Source of the DNA: Janibacter terrae NBRC 107853
Lineage (GTDB): Bacteria > Actinomycetota > Actinomycetes > Actinomycetales > Dermatophilaceae
Direction of reading: 5' to 3'
DNA length: 64,000 bases
NCBI RefSeq assembly: GCF_001591405.1
Contig: NZ_BCUV01000002.1
Span: 427,440 to 491,439, forward strand
In this document: positions 46,645 through 56,267 of the stretch, piece after piece
How the letters are laid out: every line of letters starts with the position of its first letter
Numbering within the stretch: the stretch's first letter is position 1
Position numbers and translations under genes: made by a program
The notes under the pieces: generated by a model
The model's input: only the letters and a program-made list of their open reading frames with translations
What the model was told of the DNA's origin: nothing
Databases searched by the model: none

Positions 46645-47999
46645 CAGATGCCCTCGCCGGCCAGGCGCGCGCCGCGGCGGACGTAGACCGCCCACGTGAG
46701 CGTCGCCATGAGGACGTAGGCCGCGATGAAGACCCCGATCGCCGGCACGAGCGAGCCGAAGCCCGTCGTCGACATGGCGAAGCCACGCGGCACGAGGAAG
46801 CCGCCGACGGCACCGACCGCACCGGCGATCCCGATGCAGCCGGCGGCACTGCGGCGGGCGATCGCGAGCTCGGCCCCGTCACGCACCCCGGCCCGGAAGA
46901 CGGCCGGAATCATCCGATAGGTCGCGCCGTTGCCGATGCCGGCCCCGGTGAAGAGCACGAGGAACGCGAGCAGGAAGAGGACGAAGGAGTGCGCGGAGAG
47001 GGCGAGGATCGCCAGCCCCGCGGCGAGCCCCATGACGACGAAGGCCGCGATGGTCACCCGCGCGCCGCCGAGCCGGTCGGCGACCACCCCGCCGAGCGGG
47101 CGACTCGCCGCGCCGAGGACGGCGCCGAGGAAGGCGAGCGTGGTCGGCGCCTCGGGGAACTGGGTCTGAAGGAGCGTCGGGAAGGCCACCGAGTAGCCGA
47201 TGAAGGACCCGAAGGTGCCGATGTAGAGGGTCGAGATGATCCACGTGTGCGGGTGGGACGCGGCCCGGGCCCAGCTGCGGTGGTCCGAGCGGGCCGTGCT
47301 CAGGTTGTCCATCCCGCGCCAGGCGCCCACGGCCGCCAGGATCACGAGCGGCGCGAAGACCAGGCCGGCCCGTTCGAGGTGGATCCCGGCACCCATCGCC
47401 ACGACCGCCGGGATGACGAGCTGGACGAGCCCGGTGCCGAGGTTGCCGCCAGCGGCGTTGAGCCCCAGCGCCTTGCCCTTCTCCGACTCCGGGAAGAAGA
47501 AGGAGATGTTGGTCATCGACGACGCGAAGTTGCCGCCGCCGAGTCCAGCGAGTGCGGCGATGCCGAGGAGTACGGCGAAGGGGGTCTCCGGCCTCCCCAC
47601 GACCCACGCCAGCGAGAGCGTGGGCAGCAGGAGGAGGAGCGCCGAGACGATCGTCCAGTTGCGGCCGCCGACGAGCGGGACCATGAAGGTGTACGGCACC
47701 CGGAGGCAGGCGCCGACGAGGCTCGGCACCGCGATGAGCCAGAACTGCTGGTCGAGGGTCAGCGTGAAGCCGGCTGCGGGCAGCTGCGGCACGACGACCG
47801 ACCACAGCGCCCACACGCAGAAGCCGAGGAGCTCGGCGAGCACCGACCAGCGCAGGTTGCGGGCCGCGGCGGCCCGCCCTCCGGCGGCCCAGAAGCCGGC
47901 GTCCTCCGGGTCCCAGTGGTCGATCCACCGTCCGGCCCGGCGGATCGGGCCGACCGAGGTCGCGTCGAGGGGGACGGGAGGGGCGGTCGTCGAGGTCAT
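46644..47999 (-). CDS. narK: Nitrate/nitrite transporter
   Basis: A 451-residue major facilitator protein with 12 predicted helices and nitrate signatures GIAALAGLGGGNFASSMTNISFFFPESEKG and VLFTGAGIGNGATYRMIPAVF. It imports nitrate (and may exchange nitrite) as first gene of the operon. The N-terminal 35 residues form a cytoplasmic extension (VGPIRRAGRWIDHWDPEDAGFW). The upstream 97 bases hold possible GlnR-like half sites. Confidence 0.93.
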   Translation of the reverse strand: MTSTTAPPVPLDATSVGPIRRAGRWIDHWDPEDAGFWAAGGRAAAARNLRWSVLAELLGFCVWALWSVVVPQLPAAGFTLTLDQQFWLIAVPSLVGACLRVPYTFMVPLVGGRNWTIVSALLLLLPTLSLAWVVGRPETPFAVLLGIAALAGLGGGNFASSMTNISFFFPESEKGKALGLNAAGGNLGTGLVQLVIPAVVAMGAGIHLERAGLVFAPLVILAAVGAWRGMDNLSTARSDHRSWARAASHPHTWIISTLYIGTFGSFIGYSVAFPTLLQTQFPEAPTTLAFLGAVLGAASRPLGGVVADRLGGARVTIAAFVVMGLAAGLAILALSAHSFVLFLLAFLVLFTGAGIGNGATYRMIPAVFRAGVRDGAELAIARRSAAGCIGIAGAVGAVGGFLVPRGFAMSTTGFGSLVPAIGVFIAAYVLMATLTWAVYVRRGARLAGEGI

Positions 48000-48021
48000 G
48001 CGAGGAGGCTCGCAAGACCGT

Positions 48022-48059
48022 GTTTCGCCGTGCCACGGTTGGTGTAAAGGCTTCGTTAC
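48022..48059. promoter_or_regulatory. Possible GlnR-type operator upstream of narK
   Basis: Read leftwards (minus strand), GTAAC-N6-TTTAC at 48059-48044 and then GTGGC-N5-GAAAC at 48036-48022 resemble the GlnR box GTnAC-N6-GAAAC repeated at about 22-base spacing. The match is partial, with N5 in one half. Confidence 0.35.
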
Positions 48060-48096
48060 CTGCCCCGCACAGGGCCGCCGGGTGAGGTGTGAGGGG

Positions 48097-49410
48097 CTAC
48101 GGCGTCTCGGTGAGGAAGACCGTCTCCACCGCAGGTGGGCCCCCGCTCAGCTGGTGCGCCGACCGCGGCAGCTCGGCGACCGACGCCTCGTGCCGGGCGC
48201 GCGCCGCCTCGAGCGTGCAGTGCTCGCGGCCGACCACCTCGCCGCCCTCGACGAGCAGGACCATGAGGTCACGGTCGTCGCCGTCACCGACGGGCTGCTC
48301 GCCGATGCCGAGCACCTCGGCCTCCGCGACGCCGTGCTGGTTGCGGCGGCGCAGGGCGTACTTGCGTCCGCCGATCGACTGCTTGTCCTTGCTCTTCTTC
48401 GCGACGCCGATCATCCGGCCCTGGTCGTCCTCGCGGGCGACGAGCTTGTAGACCATGGACGCGGTCGGGTGACCCGACCCCGTGACGACCCGGGTGCCGA
48501 CCCCGTACGTGTCGACCGGCGCGGCCGCCAGCGCGGCGATCGCGTGCTCGTCGAGGTCGGAGGTGACGACGATCCGGGTCTCCGTCGCGCCGAGCGCGTC
48601 GAGCTGCTCGCGGACCTCGCTCGCCTGGACGACCAGGTCGCCCGAGTCGAGACGCACGCCACCGAGCGAGGTGCCGGCGACCTCGATGGCCGTCCTCACC
48701 CCTTCGGTCACGTCGTAGGTGTCGACGAGGAGCGTGGTGCCGGTGCCGAGCGCGGCGACCTGCGCCTCGAAGGCCTCCCGCTCGCTCTCGTGCAGCAGGG
48801 TGAAGGCGTGCGCGGCCGTCCCGCCCGTGGGCACGCCGTGGCGCCGCCCGGCCTCGAGGTTGGATGTCGACGCGAAGCCGGCGATGTACGCCGCCCGCGC
48901 CGCCGCGACGGCGGCCTCCTCGTGGGTGCGCCGGCTGCCCATCTCGATGACGGGACGCGTCCCGGCGGCGCCGGTCATCCGCGACGCGGCGGAGGCGACT
49001 GCGGAGTCGTGGTTGAGGATCGACAGCACGACGGTCTCGAGGATCACGCCGTGCGCGAAGTCGGACTCGACGACGAGCAGGGGCGAGTACGGGAAGTAGG
49101 TCTCTCCCTCCGCGTAGCCCCACACGTCGCCGTCGAAGCGGTAATCCGCGAGGAAGTCGAGCGTCGTCGCGTCGACGACCTCCCGCGAGCGCAGGTCCTC
49201 GAGCTCGGCGTCCCCGAAGCGGAAGTCCTCGATGGCGTCGAGCACGCGGCCGACCCCGGCGAGGACGCCGTAGCGGCGCCCGGACGGCAGCCGCCGGGCG
49301 AAGGTCTCGAAGACGCACCCACGCGACGCGGCGCCGCTGCGGAGCGCGGCCTGGAGCATGGTCAGCTCGTAGTGATCGGTGAGCAGCGCGGTGCTGGGTC
49401 GGGTCGTCAC
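48097..49410 (-). CDS. pncB: Nicotinate phosphoribosyltransferase
   Basis: A 437-residue NAPRTase: DHYELTMLQAALRSG near the N-terminus, FETFARRLPSGRRYGVLAG, RRTHEEAAVAAARAAYIAGFASTSN (with the catalytic region His-Glu) and VRLDSGDLVVQA. It makes nicotinate mononucleotide from nicotinate and PRPP; with PncA it completes NAD salvage from nicotinamide. GTG 49410 is only 24 bases from the divergent clpS start. Confidence 0.94.
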   Translation of the reverse strand: MTTRPSTALLTDHYELTMLQAALRSGAASRGCVFETFARRLPSGRRYGVLAGVGRVLDAIEDFRFGDAELEDLRSREVVDATTLDFLADYRFDGDVWGYAEGETYFPYSPLLVVESDFAHGVILETVVLSILNHDSAVASAASRMTGAAGTRPVIEMGSRRTHEEAAVAAARAAYIAGFASTSNLEAGRRHGVPTGGTAAHAFTLLHESEREAFEAQVAALGTGTTLLVDTYDVTEGVRTAIEVAGTSLGGVRLDSGDLVVQASEVREQLDALGATETRIVVTSDLDEHAIAALAAAPVDTYGVGTRVVTGSGHPTASMVYKLVAREDDQGRMIGVAKKSKDKQSIGGRKYALRRRNQHGVAEAEVLGIGEQPVGDGDDRDLMVLLVEGGEVVGREHCTLEAARARHEASVAELPRSAHQLSGGPPAVETVFLTETP

Positions 49411-49417
49411 GCCCGCC

Positions 49418-49427
49418 ACTCTAGGGT
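49418..49427. promoter_or_regulatory. Overlapping divergent -10 elements for pncB and clpS
   Basis: ACTCTAGGGT contains TAGGGT on the plus strand (49422-49427) and TAGAGT on the minus strand (49423-49418). Each is followed by exactly seven bases and a GTG (clpS at 49435, pncB at 49410). This fits a symmetric bidirectional promoter making two leaderless transcripts. Confidence 0.55.
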
Positions 49428-49434
49428 GGAGGGC

Positions 49435-49725
49435 GTGTCCATCGCCCCAGCCGAGCAGCAGACGAGCGAGCCCGACGTCGTCGAGGCCGTCGACACCCCG
49501 TGGATCACGCTGGTGTGGAACGACCCCGTCAACCTCATGTCGTACGTGACCTGGGTCTTCCAGACGCACTTCGGCTACCCGAAGGAGCAGGCGGAGAAGC
49601 TCATGATGGACGTGCACCTCAAGGGCCGGGCGGTCGTCTCGACCGGGCCCAAGGAGCAGATGGAGACCGACACCGAGGCGCTGCAGGGCTACGGCCTGTG
49701 GGCGACCTTCCAGAAGGACGTGTAG
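49435..49725 (+). CDS. clpS: ATP-dependent Clp protease adaptor
   Basis: A 96-residue ClpS. The core [49 protein letters not shown] holds the N-degron pocket (Asn-Asp and the helix with Met/His). It passes N-end-rule substrates to ClpA/ClpC. It starts the clpS-DUF2017-murI-MBL chain, an order common in actinobacteria. Confidence 0.95.
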   Translation: MSIAPAEQQTSEPDVVEAVDTPWITLVWNDPVNLMSYVTWVFQTHFGYPKEQAEKLMMDVHLKGRAVVSTGPKEQMETDTEALQGYGLWATFQKDV

Positions 49726-50355
49726 ATGGCCACCGCCTTCGCGCCCGACGGCGAGGTGCTCGTCGCCGTCCTCGACGAGCACGAGCGGGCCGTCGTGGCC
49801 GGGTTGTGCCTGCAGGTCATGGAGCTCGTCGCCCCCGCCGCGAGGACGAAGGGGGAGACCGCCGACCCCTTCGAGGCCATCGTCGCGGGGCTCGGCGACC
49901 TCGCGACGGACGTCGACCCGGGGGGCGAGGTCCCCGACCGGGCCTTCGGCCTCGACCACGACCGCGACCCCGCGCTCGACCGGCTCTTCCCGACCGGCCA
50001 CCGCGAGGACGAGCAGGAGGCGGCGGAGTTCCGTCGCCTCACCGAGCAGGGGCTGCGGCAGCGCAAGCACGCGGGCCTGCGGACCACGGTCGCCACGCTC
50101 GAGTCCGCGCAGGACGACCGCTGGGTCGTGACCCGGGCCCAGGCGCCGCAGGTGCTCGTCGCCCTGACGGACGTGCGCCTCGTCATGGGGGAGCGGCTCG
50201 GCCTGCGCACCGACGAGGACGCCGACCGCCTCGAGGAGCTCGTCGCGAGCCTCGACCCGGACGACCCGGCGATCTTCGCGCTGAGCCTCTACGACTTCCT
50301 CACCTGGCTGCAGGAGTCGCTCACCCGGGCGCTCGTGGGGGAGGACGAGGAGTGA
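49726..50355 (+). CDS. DUF2017 family protein
   Basis: A 209-residue actinobacterial protein that starts directly after the clpS stop and overlaps murI (GTGA). [31 protein letters not shown] and [16 protein letters not shown] are typical of DUF2017. Function unknown; constant linkage with clpS suggests a role in proteolysis, but that is inference. Confidence 0.88.
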   Translation: MATAFAPDGEVLVAVLDEHERAVVAGLCLQVMELVAPAARTKGETADPFEAIVAGLGDLATDVDPGGEVPDRAFGLDHDRDPALDRLFPTGHREDEQEAAEFRRLTEQGLRQRKHAGLRTTVATLESAQDDRWVVTRAQAPQVLVALTDVRLVMGERLGLRTDEDADRLEELVASLDPDDPAIFALSLYDFLTWLQESLTRALVGEDEE

Positions 50356-51182
50356 CCGACGGCGACACCCGGGCCGTCGAGGCCCAGCCGATCGGCATCT
50401 TCGACTCGGGGTTCGGCGGGCTGACCGTGGCCCGCGCCGTCCTCGACCAGCTGCCCCACGAGTCGGTGGCCTACCTCGGCGACACGGCGCGAGCGCCCTA
50501 CGGCCCCAGGCCGATCGCCCAGACGCGCGAGTTCGCGCTGCAGTGCCTCGACCGGCTCGTGGACCACGGCGTCAAGGTGCTCGTCATCGCGTGCAACACC
50601 GCCTCCGCGGCCGTGCTCCACGACGCCCGGGAGCGCTACGACGTGCCGGTCATCGAGGTCATCCGGCCCGCGGTGCGGCGCGCGGTGCTCGCCACCCGCA
50701 ACCACCGCGTCGGGGTCATCTCGACCGAGGGCACGCACCGCTCCCGCGCCTACCTCGACGCCTTCGCGGCCGCGCCGACCACGCACGTGATCTCCCAGCC
50801 CTGCCCGCGCTTCGTCGAGCTCGTGGAGGCCGGGACGACGTCCGGGCCGGAGGTGCTCGAGGTCGCCCACCGGTACCTCGACCCCCTTCGCGCTGCCGAG
50901 GTGGACACCCTCGTCCTCGGGTGCACCCACTACCCGCTGCTCACCGGCGCGCTGTCGTACGTCATGGGCGAGGGTGTCACCCTCGTCTCATCGGCGGAGG
51001 AGACCGCCAAAGACGTCTACCGTGTCCTTGCGGACCTCGACCTGCTGCGCCCGGAGTCGCTCCCGGCCCCGACCCACGGGTTCACCACGACCGGTGACCC
51101 GGAGCAGTTCCGGTCGCTGGCCCGCCGCTTCCTCGGACCCGAGGTCGCGGATGTCTTCGGCAACATGGGGGAAGGGCGATGA
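50352..51182 (+). CDS. murI: Glutamate racemase
   Basis: A 276-residue racemase making D-glutamate for peptidoglycan. Catalytic cysteines are in [12 protein letters not shown] and [11 protein letters not shown]; the N-terminal [17 protein letters not shown] is the family signature. It overlaps DUF2017 (GTGA) and the next gene (ATGA). Confidence 0.96.
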   Translation: MTDGDTRAVEAQPIGIFDSGFGGLTVARAVLDQLPHESVAYLGDTARAPYGPRPIAQTREFALQCLDRLVDHGVKVLVIACNTASAAVLHDARERYDVPVIEVIRPAVRRAVLATRNHRVGVISTEGTHRSRAYLDAFAAAPTTHVISQPCPRFVELVEAGTTSGPEVLEVAHRYLDPLRAAEVDTLVLGCTHYPLLTGALSYVMGEGVTLVSSAEETAKDVYRVLADLDLLRPESLPAPTHGFTTTGDPEQFRSLARRFLGPEVADVFGNMGEGR

Positions 51183-51946
51183 GGCTCACCGTCGTCGGCT
51201 GCTCCGGTTCCTTCGCGGGACCCGACTCGCCGGCCTCGTGCTACCTGCTCACCGCGGAGCACGAGGGGCGCACCTGGCGCCTCGTCCTCGACCTGGGCAA
51301 CGGCGCGCTCGGCGCCCTGCAGCGGCACACCGACCTCGCGGACCTCGACGCGGTCGCGATCTCGCACCTGCACCCGGACCACTGCATCGACCTCACGGGT
51401 CTCTACGTCACCCGCACCTACCGTCCGCAGGGCGCGCTCGCCGAGCGCCTGCCCGTCTACGGTCCGGTCGGCGCCGCCGAGCGGCTCGCGGCGGCCTACG
51501 AGGGGATCGACGAAGGGGGGATGACCGGGGTCCTGGACTTCCGTCGGATCTCCACGAGCGTGCCCACGCACATCGGGCCCTTCGTGGTGCGGCCCCACCT
51601 CGTGGAGCACCCCGTGGAGGCCTACGGGTTCCGCGTCGAGGCGGACGGCAAGGTCCTCGCGTACAGCGGCGACACCGACTCCTGCGACGCGCTCGGCCCG
51701 CTCTTCGCCGACGCCGACCTCGTCCTCGTCGACTCGGCCTTCGTCGAGGGGCGGGACGAGGTGCGCGGCATCCACCTGACCGGTCGCCGTGCGGCCGAGG
51801 CGGCCGTCGCCGCGGGCGGTGTCCAGCGGCTCATGCTCACGCACATCCCGGCATGGAATGACCCACTCGTGTGCCAGCGGGAGGCAGCGGAGGTATGGCC
51901 GGGCGAGGTCGAGCTGGCCCGGCCGGACGCCACCTACGACATCTGA
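51179..51946 (+). CDS. MBL-fold metallohydrolase (cyclic phosphodiesterase/RNase Z-like)
   Basis: A 255-residue metallo-beta-lactamase-fold enzyme with the zinc motif [11 protein letters not shown] (HxHxDH), a second ligand set YSGDTDSCD and LMLTHIPAW. It resembles the small RNase Z-like hydrolases found in this position between murI and rph in actinobacteria. Its substrate (RNA, cyclic nucleotide or other) is not determined by sequence. Confidence 0.87.
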   Translation: MRLTVVGCSGSFAGPDSPASCYLLTAEHEGRTWRLVLDLGNGALGALQRHTDLADLDAVAISHLHPDHCIDLTGLYVTRTYRPQGALAERLPVYGPVGAAERLAAAYEGIDEGGMTGVLDFRRISTSVPTHIGPFVVRPHLVEHPVEAYGFRVEADGKVLAYSGDTDSCDALGPLFADADLVLVDSAFVEGRDEVRGIHLTGRRAAEAAVAAGGVQRLMLTHIPAWNDPLVCQREAAEVWPGEVELARPDATYDI

Positions 51947-51987
51947 GCAAGGTCGACGTGGGGGCCCGGACCTGATGGGGTGGGGGC

Positions 51988-53019
51988 ATGCCCGCGCGCC
52001 TGCCCGCCCCCCTTCGCCCCGGTGACACGATCGCCGTCACCGCACCGAGCTCCGGGGTCTCCCCGGCGCTCCAGCCACGCCTCGACGTCGCGATCGCCGA
52101 CCTGCGGCGCCGTGGGTACGAGGTCCTCGAGGGCGTCTGCCTGCGCGACGACCGCGACCACCACGTGAGCGCCTCCCGGGAGGCGCGCGCCGACGAGCTC
52201 ATGGCGCTGCTCGTCGACCCGGACGTCGCCGCGGTCATCCCGCCGTGGGGCGGCGAGACGGGCATCGACGTCCTGCGCCACCTCGACCTCGACCTGCTCG
52301 CCGAGTGCGACCCGTGCTGGTACGTGGGCTTCTCCGACACGACCACGACGATGCTGCCGCTCACGCTGCGCTCCGGGTGGGCGACGCTCCACGGGCTCAA
52401 CCTCATGGACTCGCCGTACGCACCGGCGCCCGGCCTGCTCCACTGGCTGGACGTCGCGACGAGCGAAGGGGGCGAGCTCACCCAGACCGCCGCGACCCAC
52501 CGGCGTGCGGGCGGCTGGGACGACTACGTCGCCGACCCGGGCGTGGACGAGCTGACCCTCGCCGAGCCGACCCGGTGGTCCTTGCTCGACGGGGGGACGG
52601 CGTCCTTCGCCGGTCCGCTGATCGGCGGTTGCCTCGAGGTCGTCTCGCCGCTCTCCGGGAGCCCGTACGGGGACGTACCGGGGTGGGCCCGGCAGCAGGA
52701 CCGGCCGCCGGTGCTGCTGCTCGAGGCGGCCGAGGGCAACGCGTTCGAGACCGCTCGGGTCCTGCACGGGCTGCGCCTGTCGGGGTGGTTGGACCGGTGC
52801 GCCGGCGTGCTCGTCGGGCGCACGCCCGCACCCGACGCGCCCTCGCTCACCCAGCACGAGGCCGTCCGAGACGCCCTCGGCGACCTCGACGTACCGGTCG
52901 TGCTCGACGTCGACTTCGGTCACCAGCAGCCGATGATGCCGCTCGTGCTCGGGGCCGAGGCCAGGGTGGAGGTCGGGCCGCAGGGCCAGCGGATCACGCA
53001 GGACCTGCGGCGTCCCTGA
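51988..53019 (+). CDS. S66 peptidase (LD-carboxypeptidase/MccF-like)
   Basis: A 343-residue S66 hydrolase: N-terminal LRPGDTIAVTAPSSGVSP, PPWGGETGIDVLRHLDLD, the nucleophile Ser in WYVGFSDTTTT, and later LLLEAAEGN and LDVDFGHQQP with the Glu and His of the triad. The family cuts peptidoglycan tetrapeptides (LdcA) or inactivates microcin-type aminoacyl adenylates (MccF). It interrupts the otherwise conserved MBL-rph-rdgB order. Confidence 0.88.
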   Translation: MPARLPAPLRPGDTIAVTAPSSGVSPALQPRLDVAIADLRRRGYEVLEGVCLRDDRDHHVSASREARADELMALLVDPDVAAVIPPWGGETGIDVLRHLDLDLLAECDPCWYVGFSDTTTTMLPLTLRSGWATLHGLNLMDSPYAPAPGLLHWLDVATSEGGELTQTAATHRRAGGWDDYVADPGVDELTLAEPTRWSLLDGGTASFAGPLIGGCLEVVSPLSGSPYGDVPGWARQQDRPPVLLLEAAEGNAFETARVLHGLRLSGWLDRCAGVLVGRTPAPDAPSLTQHEAVRDALGDLDVPVVLDVDFGHQQPMMPLVLGAEARVEVGPQGQRITQDLRRP

Positions 53020-53066
53020 CCCGGAGCCGTCCCCACGGCGGTGCGCCGACGGCGCGGTCGCCTCGT

Positions 53067-53072
53067 TAGCCT
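53067..53072 (+). promoter_or_regulatory. Putative -10 hexamer (TAGCCT) of rph
   Basis: TAGCCT, seven bases, then ATG 53080. No ribosome site is seen, consistent with a leaderless rph transcript. Confidence 0.45.
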
Positions 53073-53079
53073 GAGCCCC

Positions 53080-53838
53080 ATGACTGACACCACCCCCCGC
53101 CACGACGGCCGTACCCCCGAGCAGCTGCGCGAGGTGCGCATCACCCGCAACTGGCTCGACCACGCCGAGGGCTCGGTCCTCGTGGAGTTCGGCCGCACGC
53201 GGGTCCTCGTCGCCGCGTCCTTCGAGGCCGGGGTCCCGCGCTGGCTCAAGGGCCAGGGCACCGGCTGGGTCACCGCCGAGTACGAGATGCTCCCGCGCAG
53301 CACCAACACCCGCAGCGGCCGCGAGTCCCGCAAGGGCAAGGTCGGCGGTCGCACCCACGAGATCTCGCGCCTGATCGGCCGCAGCCTGCGCGCCATCATC
53401 GACACCAAGGCGCTGGGGGAGAACACGATCGTGCTCGACTGCGACGTGCTCCAGGCCGACGGCGGCACCCGCACGGCCGCGATCACCGGCGCGTACGTCG
53501 CGCTCGCCGACGCCATCGACGACGCCCGCGCGCGCGGGCTCATCGCCGCGAGTGCCCAGCCGCTCACCGGGTCGATCGCGGCCGTCTCCGTCGGCGTCGT
53601 CGGCGGTCGGGCGGTCTGCGACCTGGACTACCCCGAGGACTCGACCGCCGAGACGGACATGAATGTCGTCATGACCGGCGCGGGCGACTTCGTCGAGGTG
53701 CAGGGCACGGCCGAGGGTGCCCCCTTCGACCGCGCGCTCCTGGGGGAGCTGCTCGACCTCGCGACCACGGGCTGCCACGAGCTGACCACCAGGCAGCAGG
53801 CGGCGCTCGCCGAGACGCCGCGGGAGCGCGTGCTGTGA
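53080..53838 (+). CDS. rph: Ribonuclease PH
   Basis: A 252-residue phosphorolytic 3'-exonuclease that trims tRNA ends. Signatures: [47 protein letters not shown] and [23 protein letters not shown] 53080 is chosen over the in-frame start at 53041. It overlaps rdgB (GTGA). Confidence 0.96.
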   Translation: MTDTTPRHDGRTPEQLREVRITRNWLDHAEGSVLVEFGRTRVLVAASFEAGVPRWLKGQGTGWVTAEYEMLPRSTNTRSGRESRKGKVGGRTHEISRLIGRSLRAIIDTKALGENTIVLDCDVLQADGGTRTAAITGAYVALADAIDDARARGLIAASAQPLTGSIAAVSVGVVGGRAVCDLDYPEDSTAETDMNVVMTGAGDFVEVQGTAEGAPFDRALLGELLDLATTGCHELTTRQQAALAETPRERVL

Positions 53839-54470
53839 CCCGCCGGGTCGTGCTCGCGACGCACAACGAGCACAAGGTGCACGAGCTGCAGCAGATCCTC
53901 GGCGAGGTCGGCGTCGCCGACGACCTCGAGATCCTCTCGATGGCCGCCTTCCCCGAGGTCGGGGAGATCCCCGAGACGTCAGTGACCTTCGTCGGCAACG
54001 CCCGGCTCAAGGCCGAGCACGTCGCCCGGCGCACCGCCCTGCCGGCGCTCGCCGACGACTCCGGTCTGGCCGTCGAGGTCCTCGGGGGCAGCCCCGGGAT
54101 CTTCTCCGCGCGCTGGTCGGGACTGCACGCGGGCGAGGACCTGTCCCGCGCGGACCGGGACCGCCGCAACCTGCAGCTCCTCCTCGACCAGCTCGCGGAC
54201 ATCCCGGACGAGCACCGGCAGGCGGCCTTCCGGTGCGCCGCGGTCCTCGCCGTGCCCGGGGGCGCGACGGTCGACGTCGAAGGGGAGGTCCCCGGCGTCA
54301 TCGCCCGGGAACCCTCGGGGGACAACGGCTTCGGCTACGACCCGATCTTCGTCCCGGACGGCGGCACCCGCACGATGGCGCAGTACACGGACGTCGAGAA
54401 GAACGCCATCAGCCACCGCGGCCGCGCCTTCCGCGCCATGGCGCCGCTCCTGCGCGCGCACCTCGCCTGA
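53835..54470 (+). CDS. rdgB: Non-canonical purine NTP pyrophosphatase (RdgB/HAM1)
   Basis: A 211-residue ITPase that removes ITP/XTP from the nucleotide pool: [30 protein letters not shown] and [13 protein letters not shown] are the family motifs, with [10 protein letters not shown] at the C-terminus. The pairing with rph is conserved. Confidence 0.96.
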   Translation: MTRRVVLATHNEHKVHELQQILGEVGVADDLEILSMAAFPEVGEIPETSVTFVGNARLKAEHVARRTALPALADDSGLAVEVLGGSPGIFSARWSGLHAGEDLSRADRDRRNLQLLLDQLADIPDEHRQAAFRCAAVLAVPGGATVDVEGEVPGVIAREPSGDNGFGYDPIFVPDGGTRTMAQYTDVEKNAISHRGRAFRAMAPLLRAHLA

Positions 54471-54486
54471 CCGGCGAGGGTGGGGG

Positions 54487-54568
54487 TGCCGAAGGCGGGA
54501 CTTGAACCCGCACGCCCGTGGGCACGTGGACCTAAACCACGCGCGTCTGCCAATTCCGCCACTTCGGC
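54487..54568 (-). tRNA. tRNA-Leu (anticodon TAG)
   Basis: Cloverleaf on the minus strand: acceptor GCCGAAG/CTTCGGC with discriminator A, long variable arm (GTGCCCACGGGCGT region), T-arm GGTTCAAGTCC, and anticodon loop TTTAGGT giving TAG (complement at 54532-54534). CCA is not encoded directly as CCA after the discriminator. It reads CUN leucine codons. Confidence 0.95.
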
Positions 54569-54588
54569 TCGGCTGGCAGTCTAGGCGG

Positions 54589-55047
54589 GTGAGCGCGCAC
54601 ACCTTCACGACCTCCCTGGGCTGGAGCGGGTCGACCGCCCTCGGGTACGACGCCTACGACCGTGAGCACGAGCTGACGGTGGCCGGTCGCGGACTGCGGG
54701 CGAGCAGCGCCGGGGCCTTCCTCGGCGACCCCTCGCTGGCCAACCCGGAGCAGCTCCTCGTCGCGGCGGCGAGCAGCTGCCAGCTGCTGTCCTTCCTCGC
54801 GGTCGCCGCGCGGGCCCGGCTCGACGTCACCGACTACGCCGACGAGGCGAGCGGCGAGATGCCCGAGGGCAACCACCCGATGTGGGTGACGCGCATCGTC
54901 CTGCGGCCGCGCATCACGCTCGCGGGCGACCCACCGCGGGCCAAGGTCGAGCGACTCGTCGAGGTCGCGCACCGCGAGTGCTTCGTCGCGGCGAGCCTGC
55001 GCAGCGAGATCGTGCTCGAGCCGACCCTCGTCGGCGTCGCGGGCTGA
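54589..55047 (+). CDS. OsmC family protein
   Basis: A 152-residue OsmC/Ohr-fold protein. PEQLLVAAASSCQLLSFLAVAARARLDVTDYADEASGEM contains the first reactive cysteine, and VEVAHRECFVAASLRSEI the second. Such proteins reduce organic hydroperoxides. GTG 54589 follows the tRNA end by 20 bases. The IS element is downstream. Confidence 0.88.
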   Translation: MSAHTFTTSLGWSGSTALGYDAYDREHELTVAGRGLRASSAGAFLGDPSLANPEQLLVAAASSCQLLSFLAVAARARLDVTDYADEASGEMPEGNHPMWVTRIVLRPRITLAGDPPRAKVERLVEVAHRECFVAASLRSEIVLEPTLVGVAG

Positions 55048-55065
55048 CCCCGGGCACGACCGTTC

Positions 55066-55093
55066 GTCTGCATTCCCCTAGGGGAATGCAGAC
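55066..55093. repeat. Perfect 28-bp palindrome with CTAG centre
   Basis: GTCTGCATTCCCCT followed by its exact reverse complement. Six bases (TTCGGG) further on a second, nearly identical palindrome begins (CTGCATTGCCCTAGG, 55100-55114) that is split by the insertion sequence and resumes at 56274 (GGAATGCAGACG). The unit could be a REP-like element or a double terminator for the convergent OsmC and cbiO genes. Confidence 0.8.
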
Positions 55094-55108
55094 TTCGGGC
55101 TGCATTGC

Positions 55109-55114
55109 CCTAGG
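55109..55114. repeat. Left target duplication of the IS (CCTAGG)
   Basis: CCTAGG directly precedes the TGT end of the element and is repeated after its ACA end at 56268-56273. A six-base NCTAGN duplication is the target reported for Bordetella IS481. Confidence 0.8.
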
Positions 55115-56267
55115 TGTTGCGGGGCATGAGGTTGGTGACACGAGGAGGGGCGTAACAGGGCGGGCAGGTCCCCGTGGCGACAGGATGAGGGTGTCAAAGC
55201 CGTTCATCACGAGCCAGCCAAAGGAACCTGCCCTGTGTCCCACGCTAATGCCCCGATGACCCCTGGTGGTCGCCTACGTCTGATCGAGCGAGTGCTGGGT
55301 CAGGCCAATGATGAGGCCGGCCCGCGGCCGATCGCGCACGTCGCAGCCGAGGCCGCGATCTCACGCCAGTGCCTGTCCAAATGGGTAGCCCGCTACCGCG
55401 AGCACGGCGAGGAAGGGCTGCACGACCGCTCCAGCCGGCCACAACGCTCCCCGAGCGCGACTGCCGAACCGGTGGTCGAGCGGATCATCGAGCTGCGGCG
55501 CCGTAAGTGGTCCGCGCGGCGCATCCATCTGGCGCTGGCCGATGAGGGCACGAATGTGGCGGTGTGCACCATCGCCCGGATCCTGCGCCGCGAGGGCTTG
55601 AACCGGCTGCGGGACCTGGACGTCGACGGGCAGCCCCTGCGCCAGCAGCCCGCCGGCAAGATCATCGCGCGCTACCCCGGGCACATGATCCACCTGGACG
55701 TGAAGAAGGTCGGACGCATCCCGCCCGGGGGCGGGTGGCGCGTCCACGGCCGCGGCTCGGACGCTGACCGGGCCCGCGGCCTGCGAGGACACCACCGCGG
55801 CGCCAAGGTGGGCTACACCTACCTGCACTCGGCCGTGGACGGCTTCACCCGGATGGTCTACACCGAGGCCCACGACGACGAGAGCGCCGCGACCGCGATC
55901 GCGTTCCTGGCCCGCGCCCGGGTCTTCTTCGCCGCGCACGGCATCACCCGCATCACCCGCATCGTCACCGACAACGGGTCCTGTTACCGCGCCAAGAACT
56001 TCACCCGCTCGGTGCTCTCCTTCGCCTCGAAACACAAGCGGATCAAGCCCTACACGCCCAAGCACAACGGCAAGGTCGAGCGCTACCAGCAGACCATGGC
56101 CCGCGAGGTCCTCTACGCCGACGCCTACCCCTCCGAAGAAGCCCGCCGACGACAGCTACAGATCTGGGTGACCCACTACAACTACCATCGCCCACACAGC
56201 GCCATCGGGGACCAACCCCCAGCCAGCCGCGCCAAGACCCGTGTCACCAAGGTCATGCCCAGTTACA
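55115..56267 (+). mobile_element. IS481-family insertion sequence, apparently complete
   Basis: The element runs from TGTTGCGGGGCATGA to TCATGCCCAGTTACA: TGT...ACA ends with imperfect inverted repeats (12 of 17 positions, including GGGCATGA). It is about 1153 bp, carries one intact DDE transposase and is flanked by CCTAGG duplications. The empty site can be rebuilt as a CTAG-centred palindrome. Integrity suggests recent insertion. Confidence 0.85.

Noticed and set aside
44599..46686. Plus-strand open frame of 695 codons opposite nasA
   Set aside because: Antisense shadow; nasA on the minus strand has all cofactor motifs.
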